DNA of 64,000 nucleotides from contig JAFEFF010000214.1 of assembly GCA_018240745.1 (NCBI GenBank), positions 19,194-83,193 of the forward strand, written 5' to 3'. Positions 24,818-36,763 of the stretch are shown in pieces. The stretch is from Pseudomonadota bacterium (GTDB taxonomy: Bacteria > Pseudomonadota > Alphaproteobacteria > Reyranellales > Reyranellaceae). Position 1 is the stretch's first letter. Each line of letters begins with the position of its first letter. The position numbers and the translations under genes were made by a program. Under the pieces are notes generated by a model. The model was not told the DNA's origin and did not search any database. It saw nothing but the letters and a program-made list of their open reading frames with translations.

Positions 24818-26361
24818 TGCGTCCTCTCGTTGCGTTCGCCGCCTTCGGCCTGCTGGGCGGCTGTCCCCTGGCGGCCTGCACGATGGGCCCCGATTTCCAG
24901 CCGCCCGACCCGCCCAAGGTCCAGTCCTTCCTGCCCGACCAGCCGCCGCAGTTCGTCGCCGGCGGGATCGACGGCGGCGAGGCGCAGCGCATCGTCGACG
25001 GCCTCGACATTCCCGGCCAGTGGTGGGCGGTCTTCCAGTCGCCGCAACTCAACAGCCTGATCGAGACGGCGCTGCGCGCCAATCCCGACATCAGGGCGGC
25101 CTCCGCCGGGCTGCGGGTCGCGCAGGAAGCGGCGCGCGCGCAACGCGCCACCCTGTTCCCGACCCTGCAGGCGGGCTTCGGCGCGACGGCCAACCAGGTG
25201 CCGACCGTGCTGTCGGCGCCGACCGCCGACAACAACTACAGCTACAGCCTATACACGCTCGGCCTGACGCTCAGCTACAATCTCGACCTGTGGGGCGCCA
25301 ACCGCCGGCAGATCGAATCGCTCGACGCGCTCGCCGAGGCGCAGTGCTTCCAGCTCGAGGGCGCCTATCTCTCGCTCGCCTCCAACGTCGTGGCGGCGGC
25401 GATCCTCGAGGCCTCGCTGCGTGCCCAAATCGAGGCGACCCAGCGCATCGTCGCCGCCCAGCGCGACACGCTCGACATCCTCAATCGCCAGTCGACCCTC
25501 GGCGCCGTGACCGGCTCCGACGTCGCCGCCCAGCAGGCAGCGCTTGCCCAGGTCGAGGCGACCCTGCCGCCGCTACAGAAAGCGCTGGCACAGCAGCGCA
25601 ACCTTCTCGCCACCCTCACCGGCCGGTTTCCCGACCAGTCGCTCGCCGAGCGCTTCAAGCTCGAGAACCTGAAGCTGCCGGAGGAGCTGCCGCTCAGCCT
25701 GCCGTCGCGGCTGGTCGAGCAGCGGCCGGACGTGCGCGCGGCCGAGTCCAATCTCCATTCGGCATCGGCGCTCGTCGGCGTGGCGATCGCCAACCAGTTC
25801 CCCAACATCACGCTGAACGCCAGCATCGGGACCCAGGCGCTGACCCTCGGCACGCTGTTCGGCCCGACGCTCGCCTCGTCGGTCGTCGGCGTCAGCGTGC
25901 TGCAGACCATCCTCGACGGCGGCGCGCTGGCGGCCAAGAAGCGCGGGGCGCAGGCCGCGCTGGAGCAGGCCGATGCCCAGTACCGCTCGACCGTGCTGCA
26001 GGCCTTCCGCAACGTCGCCGACACCCTGCGCGCGCTGGAGTACGACGCCCTCACGTTGAAAGCCTCCGTCGCCGCCGAGCAGGCGACCGCGACCAGCCTG
26101 CAGATCGCCCGCCGCCGGCTCGAGCTCGGCGACGCGACCTACATCTTCGTGCTGACGGCGGAACTTGCCTATCAGCAGGCATCGCTCTTGCGCGTGCAGG
26201 CTCAGGCCGCGCGCTACACCGACACGGCCGCGCTGTTCCAGGCGTTGGGCGGCGGCTGGTGGAATCGCGACGAGCCGGTGAAGGACGCTGCAGCGCGTCT
26301 GCGGTGCCGTACGCCAACGCCGAGGCCCCCCATACCTGCAGGCGTCGTCTCGCAGAGGTGA
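24817..26361 (+). CDS. Outer-membrane efflux lipoprotein (NodT/OprM-like)
   Basis: 514 residues from ATG 24817, which overlaps the pump's stop by one base. The signal peptide ends in a lipobox-like LAAC (Cys21), followed by TMGPDFQPPDPP, the usual start of NodT-family outer-membrane factors. Two TolC repeats are visible, each with a long coiled-coil: LNSLIETALRANPDIRAA...ARAQRATLFPTLQ and VEQRPDVRAAESNLHSASALVGVAIANQFPNI. The strand GLTLSYNLDLWGANRRQIES marks the first beta region. It makes the trimeric exit duct for the pump. The C-terminal 25 residues are proline/arginine-rich and unusual. Confidence 0.92.
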   Translation: MRPLVAFAAFGLLGGCPLAACTMGPDFQPPDPPKVQSFLPDQPPQFVAGGIDGGEAQRIVDGLDIPGQWWAVFQSPQLNSLIETALRANPDIRAASAGLRVAQEAARAQRATLFPTLQAGFGATANQVPTVLSAPTADNNYSYSLYTLGLTLSYNLDLWGANRRQIESLDALAEAQCFQLEGAYLSLASNVVAAAILEASLRAQIEATQRIVAAQRDTLDILNRQSTLGAVTGSDVAAQQAALAQVEATLPPLQKALAQQRNLLATLTGRFPDQSLAERFKLENLKLPEELPLSLPSRLVEQRPDVRAAESNLHSASALVGVAIANQFPNITLNASIGTQALTLGTLFGPTLASSVVGVSVLQTILDGGALAAKKRGAQAALEQADAQYRSTVLQAFRNVADTLRALEYDALTLKASVAAEQATATSLQIARRRLELGDATYIFVLTAELAYQQASLLRVQAQAARYTDTAALFQALGGGWWNRDEPVKDAAARLRCRTPTPRPPIPAGVVSQR

Positions 26362-26433
26362 TGTAAACGCAGCGGTAGTGCTGCAGCACGAAGTATGTCT
26401 TAGCTGGCCCAGAAGGAGCCCGAAGGGTCGTCG

Positions 26434-29400
26434 ATGCAGGGAGTCGTGGGGGCAGCGCTTCGTCAGCGCGTGCTGGTGATCATTCTCAGCCTCGCCCTGG
26501 TCACCGGCGGGCTGTTTGCCTACAAGAAGCTGAACATCGAGGCGTATCCCGATCCGGTGCCGCCGCTGGTCGACATCGTCACCCAGAACTTCGGCCAGTC
26601 GTCGGAAGAGATCGAGCGCTACATCACCATCCCGATCGAAGTGCAGATGTCGGGACTGCCCTACGTCTCGTCCGTGCGCTCGATATCGCTGACCGGCCTC
26701 AGCGACGTGAAGGTGCAGTTCACCTACGACATCAGTTATCGGGAAGCGTCGCAGCTCGTCATCAACCGGCTGAACCAGCTCGGGCCGCTGCCCAACGGCG
26801 CGCAGCCCTTCCTCTCGCCGACCAGCCCGATCGGCGAGATCTACCGCTATCGCGTGGTCGGCCCGCCCGGCTACACCGTGACCGATCTCAAGACCATCCA
26901 GGACTGGATCCTCGAGCGCCGCTTCAAGGCGATCCCCGGCGTGGTCGACGTCACGCCGTGGGGCGGCAAGTCCAAGACCTACGACATCACTGTCGACCTC
27001 GACCGGCTGCTGGCCTACGGGCTCACGCTCAAGCAGGTGATCGACGCGCTGAACGGCGCCAACGTCAACGTCGGCGCCAACACGGTGAACATCGGCCCGC
27101 AGTCGGCGGTGATCCGCTCGGTCGGCCAGATCCGCTCGATGGACGACATCCGCCACACCATGCTGGTGATGCGCGACGGTGCGCCGGTGCTGGTGGGCGA
27201 CGTCGCGAACGTCACCGTGGGCTACGAGCCGCGGCTCGGCATCGCCGGGCAGGACGGCGACAACGATGTCGTCGAGGGCATCGTGCTGATGCGACGCGGC
27301 GCCGAGACCCTGCCGAGCCTGCGCGCGGTCAAGCAGGCGGTCGCCGAAATCAACGCGTCGGACCTCCTGCCGCCCGGCGTGAAGATCGTGCGAATCTACG
27401 ACCGCAGCGCGCTGGTCGACGTCACCACCCGCACCGTGCTGCACAACATGGTGATGGGCGTCTCGCTCATCTTCTTCATCCAGTGGCAGTTCCACGGTGA
27501 TTTGCGCAGCGCGCTGATCGTCTCCGCCACCATTCCGTTCGCCCTGCTGTTCGCCGTGGTGATCCTGGTGCTGTCGGGCGAATCGGCGAACCTGCTGTCG
27601 ATGGGCGCGATCGACTTCGGCATCATCGTCGATGCCACGGTCATCATCGTCGAAAACATCTTCCGCCATCTCGCCGAGAGCAGCCATCGCAACAACGACG
27701 GCCCGGTCGACAAGATCAGCATCGTCTTCACTGCGGCGACCGAAGTCACCCACGCGATCTTCTTCTCGGCGACCATCATCATCGCGGGCTTCCTGCCGCT
27801 GTTCACCCTGTCGGGCGTCGAAGGCCACATCTTCGGCCCGATGGCGCGCACCTATGCCTACGCCCTGGCCGGCGGCCTGCTCGCCACCTTCACCGTCTCG
27901 CCCGCCCTGTCGGCGCTGCTGCTGCCGGCCAAGGTGTCGGAGGTCGAGACCCTGGTGGTGCGCAGCCTGCGCCGCGTCTACAGCCGCGTGACCGAGGTCG
28001 TGCTCACCCGTCGCGGCCTGACGCTTGCCGGCGGCGGCGTGCTGGCTGGCATCGCCGCCGTCGCGGCGAGCTCGGTGGGGCTGGAGTTCCTGCCCAAGCT
28101 CGAGGAAGGCAACATCTGGATGCGCGCGTCGATGCCGCCGTCGGTCTCGCTCGACGAGGGCAACGACTACGTCAACCGCATGCGCGGCCTGGTGAAGGGC
28201 TTCCCCGAGGTCGAGACCGTCGTTTCCCAGCACGGCCGGCCGGACGACGGCACCGATCCCGACGGCTTCTCCAACGGCGAGTTCTTCGTGCCGCTGAAGC
28301 CGATGGAGAAGTGGCGGCCGGGCTACGACAAGGTGAAGCTGGTCGACGAGATGGCGCGGGCGCTGAGCAAGGGCTTCCCGGGCGTGAACTTCGCGTTCTC
28401 GCAGTACATCCAGGACAATGTGCAGGAGGCCGCCTCCGGCATCGACGCGGAGAACGCCATCAAGATCAGCGGCGCCGACCTGGAGCACCTGAGCAAGGTC
28501 GCGCTCGACATCCGCCGCGTGCTGGTGAAGGTGCCGGGCATCACCGACGTCACCGTGCCGCCATTGCTCGGCCAGCCGACCATCCGCATCGACATCGACC
28601 GTGAGCGGGCGGCGCGCTACGGCCTCTCGCCGGGCGACATCAACGCCACCATCCAGGCCGCAGTCGGCGGCCAGGCGGCCGGCGACCTCTACGAGAACGG
28701 CAGCGACCGGCACTTCCCGATGAAGGTGCGGCTGGCCGAGAAGTACCGCCACGACATGTCGGCGCTGGAGCGCATCGCGATCGGCGTGCAGACCGACAAG
28801 GGTGTGATCCAGGTCCCGCTCAGCGAGGTCGCCAGGGTCGGGCTGGCGAGCGGCGCCTTCTACATCTACCGCGAGCAGCAGCAGCGCTTCATCCCGGTCA
28901 AGTTCTCGGTGCGCGGCCGCGACCTCGGCGGTGCCGTGCTGGAGGCGCAGGAGCGCGTCGCCAGGGAGGTCGGGCTGCCGAGCGGCTACCGGCTGGAATG
29001 GGCCGGCGACTTCGCCAACTTCCAGACCGCGATCGACCGGCTGTCGATCGCCGTGCCGGTGGCGATCGCCCTGATCCTGCTGCTGCTTTATGTCAGCTTC
29101 GGCAACCTCACCGACACGCTGCTCGCCGGCAGCGCCATTCCGATGGCGCTGATCGGCGGCATCGTCAGCCTGACCCTGGCCGACATGCCGTTCAGCATCT
29201 CGGCGGCGATCGGCTTCGTCGCGCTGTTCGGCATCGCCGCAATGAACGGCATCATGGTGGTCGGCGCCTTCAACCGCTTCATCGATGCCGGCCTCGAGCG
29301 CGAGCAGGCGCTGCGCGCGACCTGCCGGCAGCAGATGCGGCCGGTGCTGATGACCTGCGTCGCCGCCTGCGTCGGCCTGCTGCCGGCCGCCTTCTCGACC

Positions 29401-29544
29401 GCGATCGGCAGCCAGGTGCAGCGGCCGCTGGCGATCGTGGTGGTGGGCGGCATGCTGCTGGCGCCCTGCCTGTTCCTCACCGTCCTGCCGGCCGCGATCG
29501 GCGCCTTCTCCCGCCGCCCGGTCCCGGCTAAAGCAGAGGTGTGA
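26434..29544 (+). CDS. RND-family inner-membrane efflux pump, tandem paralogue
   Basis: 1036 residues, strongly similar to the pump at 21701-24817 along its whole length, from EAYPDPVPPLVDIVTQNFGQSSEEIERYITIP to the C-terminal helices. No adaptor or outer-membrane gene of its own follows, so it should share those of the first pump, either as a second homotrimer or in a mixed trimer like MdtBC. Around 27400-27900 the DNA is nearly identical to 22660-23160, far closer than in the porter loops. It has the same DATVIIVENIFRHL variant in helix 4. Its stop overlaps the next start (GTGA), coupling it to a hydrolase gene. Confidence 0.93.
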   Translation: MQGVVGAALRQRVLVIILSLALVTGGLFAYKKLNIEAYPDPVPPLVDIVTQNFGQSSEEIERYITIPIEVQMSGLPYVSSVRSISLTGLSDVKVQFTYDISYREASQLVINRLNQLGPLPNGAQPFLSPTSPIGEIYRYRVVGPPGYTVTDLKTIQDWILERRFKAIPGVVDVTPWGGKSKTYDITVDLDRLLAYGLTLKQVIDALNGANVNVGANTVNIGPQSAVIRSVGQIRSMDDIRHTMLVMRDGAPVLVGDVANVTVGYEPRLGIAGQDGDNDVVEGIVLMRRGAETLPSLRAVKQAVAEINASDLLPPGVKIVRIYDRSALVDVTTRTVLHNMVMGVSLIFFIQWQFHGDLRSALIVSATIPFALLFAVVILVLSGESANLLSMGAIDFGIIVDATVIIVENIFRHLAESSHRNNDGPVDKISIVFTAATEVTHAIFFSATIIIAGFLPLFTLSGVEGHIFGPMARTYAYALAGGLLATFTVSPALSALLLPAKVSEVETLVVRSLRRVYSRVTEVVLTRRGLTLAGGGVLAGIAAVAASSVGLEFLPKLEEGNIWMRASMPPSVSLDEGNDYVNRMRGLVKGFPEVETVVSQHGRPDDGTDPDGFSNGEFFVPLKPMEKWRPGYDKVKLVDEMARALSKGFPGVNFAFSQYIQDNVQEAASGIDAENAIKISGADLEHLSKVALDIRRVLVKVPGITDVTVPPLLGQPTIRIDIDRERAARYGLSPGDINATIQAAVGGQAAGDLYENGSDRHFPMKVRLAEKYRHDMSALERIAIGVQTDKGVIQVPLSEVARVGLASGAFYIYREQQQRFIPVKFSVRGRDLGGAVLEAQERVAREVGLPSGYRLEWAGDFANFQTAIDRLSIAVPVAIALILLLLYVSFGNLTDTLLAGSAIPMALIGGIVSLTLADMPFSISAAIGFVALFGIAAMNGIMVVGAFNRFIDAGLEREQALRATCRQQMRPVLMTCVAACVGLLPAAFSTAIGSQVQRPLAIVVVGGMLLAPCLFLTVLPAAIGAFSRRPVPAKAEV

Positions 29545-30332
29545 GCGACCAATTCCTCGACCTCGGCGACCGCACGCTCAGGGTCCGGCGCCTGCAGCCG
29601 CAGAAGAGCGACGGACTCGAGCGCACGACGCTGGTGTTCCTGCACGAGGGCCTGGGCTGCATCGAGATGTGGCGCGACTTCCCGCAGAAGCTTTGCGACG
29701 TCCTGCAGTGCGAGGGCGTGGTCTACGACCGCACCGGCTACGGCCAGTCGAGCCCGTGGCCCAGCGATCCCGGCGTCAAGTACATGGAGATCGAGGCCGA
29801 CGCGGTGCTGCCGAAACTCCTGGCCAGGCTCGCGATCGAGGACTGCGTGCTGGTCGGCCACAGCGACGGCGGCACGATCGCGCTGAACTACGCCGCCAAC
29901 GATCCCTCGCCCTTGCGCGCGGTGGTGACGCTCGCCGCGCATGCGATCAACGAGCCGATCTGCATCGCCGCCATCCATCGCGCCCGCGAGGCCTATGCCA
30001 ACACCGACCTGCGCCAGAAGCTGGCGCGCTATCACGGCGACAACGTCGACCGCGCCTTCCACCTGTGGTCCGACGCCTGGGTCGCGCCGGGCTTCGAGCC
30101 GATGGATGCCAACGGGCGCCTGCCGAAGATCGAGGTGCCGGTGCAGGCGATCCAGGGCGAGGACGACGACTACGGCACCGAACTGCAGCTCGGCATCATC
30201 GCCGGCAAGGTTGCCGGCTACTGCGAGACCCGGCTGGTCCCCGACTGCGGCCACAGCCCCCATCTCCAGCAGTCCGCCTATGTTCTGGGCGAGATCGCCC
30301 GCTTCGTCGCCCCGATGGCATTGGCGGACTGA
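29541..30332 (+). CDS. Alpha/beta hydrolase coupled to the efflux operon
   Basis: 263 residues from GTG 29541, overlapping the pump stop by 4 bases. LVFLHEGLGCIEMWRDFP carries the HG-equivalent loop (H-E-G), CVLVGHSDGGTIALNYA is the nucleophile elbow with Ser in GHSDGG, EDDDYGTEL offers the acid and LVPDCGHSPHLQQ the catalytic His. No signal peptide, so it is cytoplasmic. Family members cleave esters, lactones or C-C bonds of ring-cleavage products. Translation coupling to an RND pump suggests that it processes the same toxic compound that the pump exports; this is inference. Confidence 0.9.
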   Translation: MSDQFLDLGDRTLRVRRLQPQKSDGLERTTLVFLHEGLGCIEMWRDFPQKLCDVLQCEGVVYDRTGYGQSSPWPSDPGVKYMEIEADAVLPKLLARLAIEDCVLVGHSDGGTIALNYAANDPSPLRAVVTLAAHAINEPICIAAIHRAREAYANTDLRQKLARYHGDNVDRAFHLWSDAWVAPGFEPMDANGRLPKIEVPVQAIQGEDDDYGTELQLGIIAGKVAGYCETRLVPDCGHSPHLQQSAYVLGEIARFVAPMALAD

Positions 30333-30482
30333 GGCGGCACTCCCACCGCGACATCGTGTCGGCCTCGATCGAGGGCTTCCGCAGCAACCAGGATGAGTGT
30401 CTTGCGTTCAAGCTGCAATAGCAGCCGGGCAGCAGTCAGCAGGTCCGCGCCTGTGGTTGCGCAATTTTCGCGGGAGCCGCCA

Positions 30483-32813
30483 GTGTCACTCAGTACCGGC
30501 CAAGTCGCGCGCGCAGCCGAAGATCCCGTGAGCAACGTCCTGAAATGGGTGCTTCTCGTCACTGCGATCCTATGCTTTGCCCTGTTCGCGTGGGCCACGG
30601 TACTGACCTACGAACGCGCGGCGCCGATGCCGGATCGATTCGTGAGGTCCGACGGGTCCACGCTCATGACGTCGGAGGACATCGTCAGCGGCAAGGCCGG
30701 CTTTCAGAAGGCCGATCTCATGGACTATGGGAGCCTTTACGGGATGGGCTCCTATTTCGGCCAGGACTACACGGCGTTCACGCTGACCCGCCTCGCTTCC
30801 TTGACCGAGACCGCCCTCGCACAACACCGCTTTGGCAAGGCGTTCGACGCCCTCGCGGGCGATCAGCAGGCGGGGGTGCGTGACGAGATGCGCAAACAGC
30901 TTCAGGGGGTCGACCTGACGCGGCAGCAGGTTCCGATTCCCGATGCCCTGGCCGCTGCAATCGGCGCGCTGCGGCCGGAGATGGCGAAGAACCTGGCCAC
31001 TGTCGACCTGACCACGGGGTGGACGCCGGCCTACAGCCTGAGCGAGGAAGAAGCGCACCAGACCGTCGATTTCCTGATCTACTCGGCATTGACGACCGTC
31101 GCCCGCCGGCCCGACACGACATGGTCGTGGACGGAGAACTGGCCGTACGAACCGGAAGTCGGCAACACGCCCACCACCAACACCTTCATCTGGACCTGGG
31201 CGAGCTTCTGCTTCACCTTTCTTGCGTTCGGCGGCGTCCTGTTCATCTATGAATACTGGCTGAGCTCTCCCGATGTCGGGCCGATGGACCCGGTGCTTGC
31301 GACGTTCCAACCGCTCACGGACAGCCAAAAGCGAATCGGAAAGTACTTCCTGGTCGTTGCGGCCATGCTGCTTCTGCAGATCCTGGCGGGCACGATCATG
31401 GCGCACGCCTATTATGACCGCCGCAGTTTCTACGGCCTCGAGCTACACAACATTCTTCCCTTCAACTTCCTGCGGGACGTGCACATACAGGCACCGATCA
31501 TCTGGATCGGCATCGGGTGGATCGGCGCCGGGCTTTTCATCGCTCCCTCGATTGCCGGCGGGCGGGATGCGCGAGGCCAGGGAGTGCTCGTCGACATCCT
31601 GTTCTGGGTGACGGTGATCATCGTCGCCGGCGCGCTGATCGGCGATTGGCTGGGCATCATGGGCCTTGCCGGCCGCCTATGGTTCTGGTTCGGCAACCAG
31701 GGTCTTTCCTACATCCAGCTCGGCCGCTTCTGGCAGATCGCGTTCTTCGCAGGCCTGCTGATCTGGAGCGCACTGGTCTTCCGCGCCCTGTGGCCGACGC
31801 GCCAGGCACTCTGGCAGGCGACACGACAGTTCTGGTCCGGGCGCATCCGCCTGGAGAACCTGATCTGGGCGGCCACGCTCAACATCGCCGTGCTGTACGT
31901 CTTCGGGATGATTCCGCTCACGGGCATCGGCAAGTCGTTCACCATCACCGACTTCTGGCGCTGGTGGGTGGTCCATCTGTGGGTCGAGCAGTCGTTCGAA
32001 TTCTTCGCCGCCAGCATGAGCGCCTATCTGCTGATGGCGCTGGGCCTGGTTTCGCGCAGGCTTGCCGAGATGGCGGTGTATTTCGAGCTGATCCTGATCT
32101 TCCTGGGCGGCGTGCTCGGCACCGGCCATCATCTCTACTGGGCCGGCGGACCCAGCATGTGGGTGCCCCTGGGCAGCATGTTCTCCTTCATCGAGGTCCT
32201 GCCCCTGGTGCTGTTGATCATCGAGGCGATCAACCATCACCGCCTGATCAAGCAGCACCAGACCTTCAACTATCGCCTCGCCTACACCTACATCATCGGC
32301 GCGGCATTCTGGAATTTCGTCGGCGCCGGCGTGTTCGGCGGAGGCACCCTGAACGCGCCGCTGGTCAACTACTACGAGCACGGCACCTTCCTCACCCTGA
32401 ACCACGCCCACACCTCGCTGTTCGGCGCCTTCGGCCTGCTGGCGATCGGCTTGATCTATTTCTGCCTGCGCTATGCGGCGGGCGAGCGCGCGGCCTTTGG
32501 CGAGCGCCTGGGCTTGTGGGCCTTCTGGCTCTACAACGGCGGCCTGGCGCTGTGGGTTCTGCTCAACTTCTTTCCTGTCGGCTGGCCGCAGCTCGCGGCG
32601 GTCTTCGAGCATGGCCTGACCTATGCCCGAAGCGTCGATTTCTACAACGAGACGCTCATCTGGCAGTGGATGCGGTTGCCCGGCGATGTCGTCTTCGCCG
32701 CCGGGGCGCTCCTGATGGCGTGGGACTTCCTCATCAAGAGCCGGCCGATCCTGCCCAGGATGATCGCGCAATGGACGGGAGGGTCATCGGCGGCGGCGCG
32801 GCCGGCGGAGTGA
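30483..32813 (+). CDS. norZ: Quinol-dependent nitric oxide reductase (qNor, NorB/NorZ-like)
   Basis: About 776 residues from GTG 30483 (preceded by GGGAG); an ATG at 30393 is in frame but gives a polar 30-residue extension. The N-terminal helix and periplasmic domain (residues about 40-200) correspond to the fused NorC-like part without a haem c motif, which marks the quinol-using single-subunit type. Metal ligands are in WWVVHLWVEQSFEF (His and Glu), LGTGHHLYWAG (two FeB His) and LNHAHTSLFGAFG (haem His). It reduces NO to N2O at the inner membrane, here probably for detoxification because no other denitrification genes are near. The region 30402-30418 has TTGC...GCAA, a weak Crp/Fnr-like half-site pair. 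Confidence 0.93.
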   Translation: MSLSTGQVARAAEDPVSNVLKWVLLVTAILCFALFAWATVLTYERAAPMPDRFVRSDGSTLMTSEDIVSGKAGFQKADLMDYGSLYGMGSYFGQDYTAFTLTRLASLTETALAQHRFGKAFDALAGDQQAGVRDEMRKQLQGVDLTRQQVPIPDALAAAIGALRPEMAKNLATVDLTTGWTPAYSLSEEEAHQTVDFLIYSALTTVARRPDTTWSWTENWPYEPEVGNTPTTNTFIWTWASFCFTFLAFGGVLFIYEYWLSSPDVGPMDPVLATFQPLTDSQKRIGKYFLVVAAMLLLQILAGTIMAHAYYDRRSFYGLELHNILPFNFLRDVHIQAPIIWIGIGWIGAGLFIAPSIAGGRDARGQGVLVDILFWVTVIIVAGALIGDWLGIMGLAGRLWFWFGNQGLSYIQLGRFWQIAFFAGLLIWSALVFRALWPTRQALWQATRQFWSGRIRLENLIWAATLNIAVLYVFGMIPLTGIGKSFTITDFWRWWVVHLWVEQSFEFFAASMSAYLLMALGLVSRRLAEMAVYFELILIFLGGVLGTGHHLYWAGGPSMWVPLGSMFSFIEVLPLVLLIIEAINHHRLIKQHQTFNYRLAYTYIIGAAFWNFVGAGVFGGGTLNAPLVNYYEHGTFLTLNHAHTSLFGAFGLLAIGLIYFCLRYAAGERAAFGERLGLWAFWLYNGGLALWVLLNFFPVGWPQLAAVFEHGLTYARSVDFYNETLIWQWMRLPGDVVFAAGALLMAWDFLIKSRPILPRMIAQWTGGSSAAARPAE

Positions 32814-32896
32814 TCCATCGCATGGGTCGCCCGGCCAGACGCTGAAACTCTCCATCGCAGAGCTATTTCGTATTGGCCCCACGACCTGGCCTGTCT

Positions 32897-32916
32897 CATC
32901 TTGCCGCGGCAAGATG
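32897..32916. repeat. 20-bp perfect palindrome at a convergent gene end
   Basis: CATCTTGCCGCGGCAAGATG is an uninterrupted perfect palindrome immediately beyond the stop codon of the minus-strand TPR-like gene and 84 bp after the nitric oxide reductase stop. It could form a cruciform or a bidirectional transcription-end hairpin with a tight loop, but lacks a T tract. Confidence 0.75.
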
Positions 32917-33942
32917 CTACAATCGCTTCAGCTCGTTCGACGCTGCCCAGTTGTACTCCGACACCGTGGGGCAGCGCGCCTGGGCAAGTTGGAGCTGCTC
33001 GCGCGCCCGCTGCTTGTCGCCGCGTCGGATGTTGTCCATACCGATAAAGTAGGCGGCCATGCACTTGCCGTTGGTCTTCTTGGCGGCATCGTCGGATTCG
33101 GCGGCGACCTCGAGCTCGCCGGGCGGCAGGCGGCCGAGCAGGAACCTGGCGATCGGGCCCGGCCATTCGTACAGGTTCTCGTTGCCGAGCTCCCTGGCCA
33201 GCGCCGCCTGCGCATTGTGCCTGCCGCGCACCTGGGCGGCGTAGCGCCACAGCGCGCCCCAGATCCGGCCCTTGAGCGTGGTTTGCCCCGCGATCGAGGC
33301 GTCGAAGTCGCTCGCCGCCTGGTCGTAGTTGCCCAGCGCCAGGTTGGCATGGCCGCGGAAATAGGAACTGTTGCGCCGTTCGGCCGTGGTCTGGGCGCTG
33401 GCGACAGCAGTATCCAGCGTGCCGAGCGCGCGGGCATAGTCGGCGATCTGCATCTGCACCTGGCCCTGGCCCATCAGCAGCCAGGTATCGTTCGGCTTCT
33501 TCTGCAGGCCATAGCCCAGCGCCCGGAGCGCCGCGCCGCGGTCGCCGCCACCGGCCAGCCCGGGCATGACGAGCGACAGCATGATCGGCCAGCCCTTCGG
33601 ATTGACCCGGGCCATCTCGGCGACGTCCTTCTGGCTGTCGGCCTCGCGCCCCATCCGGCTGAACACGAAGGCGCGGATGCTGAGGTAGAGCGAACGGTCG
33701 ACCGGCGAGAGCTGCGAGGTCGACAGGATCTTGTTCAGGTTCTCGATCGTGGCGCTGCGCGCCGCCGCCGGCAGGCTGGACCCGGCCGCCCCGGACGAGC
33801 CGGCGCCGCGATATTCCCGCGAGGGCGAGTCCCAGTCCGCTCCGCCCTGGAGCTGGGCATGCGCGGTTCCGTACACGGTCACCCCGTACACCATCACAAG
33901 GGCCGCAAATGCACCGAGTAAATGCCGGCTTCCGCGCTGCAT
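32917..33942 (-). CDS. Secreted TPR-like protein of unknown function
   Basis: 341 residues from ATG 33942. A signal peptide (HLLGAFAALVMVYGVTVYGTAHA) directs export. After a Gly/Ser-rich stretch (GAGSSGAAGSSLPAAA) the protein is made of helical pairs that look like degenerate tetratricopeptide repeats, for example WLLMGQGQVQMQIADYARALGTLDTAV and SYFRGHANLALGNYDQAASDFDASI, with canonical Ala/Gly/Leu spacing. TPR proteins mediate protein contacts; the partner is unknown. It is divergent from aconitase, sharing a 123-bp upstream region (33943-34065). Confidence 0.8.
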   Translation of the reverse strand: MQRGSRHLLGAFAALVMVYGVTVYGTAHAQLQGGADWDSPSREYRGAGSSGAAGSSLPAAARSATIENLNKILSTSQLSPVDRSLYLSIRAFVFSRMGREADSQKDVAEMARVNPKGWPIMLSLVMPGLAGGGDRGAALRALGYGLQKKPNDTWLLMGQGQVQMQIADYARALGTLDTAVASAQTTAERRNSSYFRGHANLALGNYDQAASDFDASIAGQTTLKGRIWGALWRYAAQVRGRHNAQAALARELGNENLYEWPGPIARFLLGRLPPGELEVAAESDDAAKKTNGKCMAAYFIGMDNIRRGDKQRAREQLQLAQARCPTVSEYNWAASNELKRL

Positions 33943-34065
33943 GCGCGCACTCTGGCACAGCCCCGCCACAACCGCATCCGCCGATTGCCTGACCCCGTCC
34001 GGCCCCCTATTTTGCCCCCGATTTCGCCAACTCGAACGACCGCACGACCTCCAGGAGTTAGCCCA

Positions 34066-36753
<2,688 letters not shown>

Positions 36754-36763
36754 GAACGGGATC

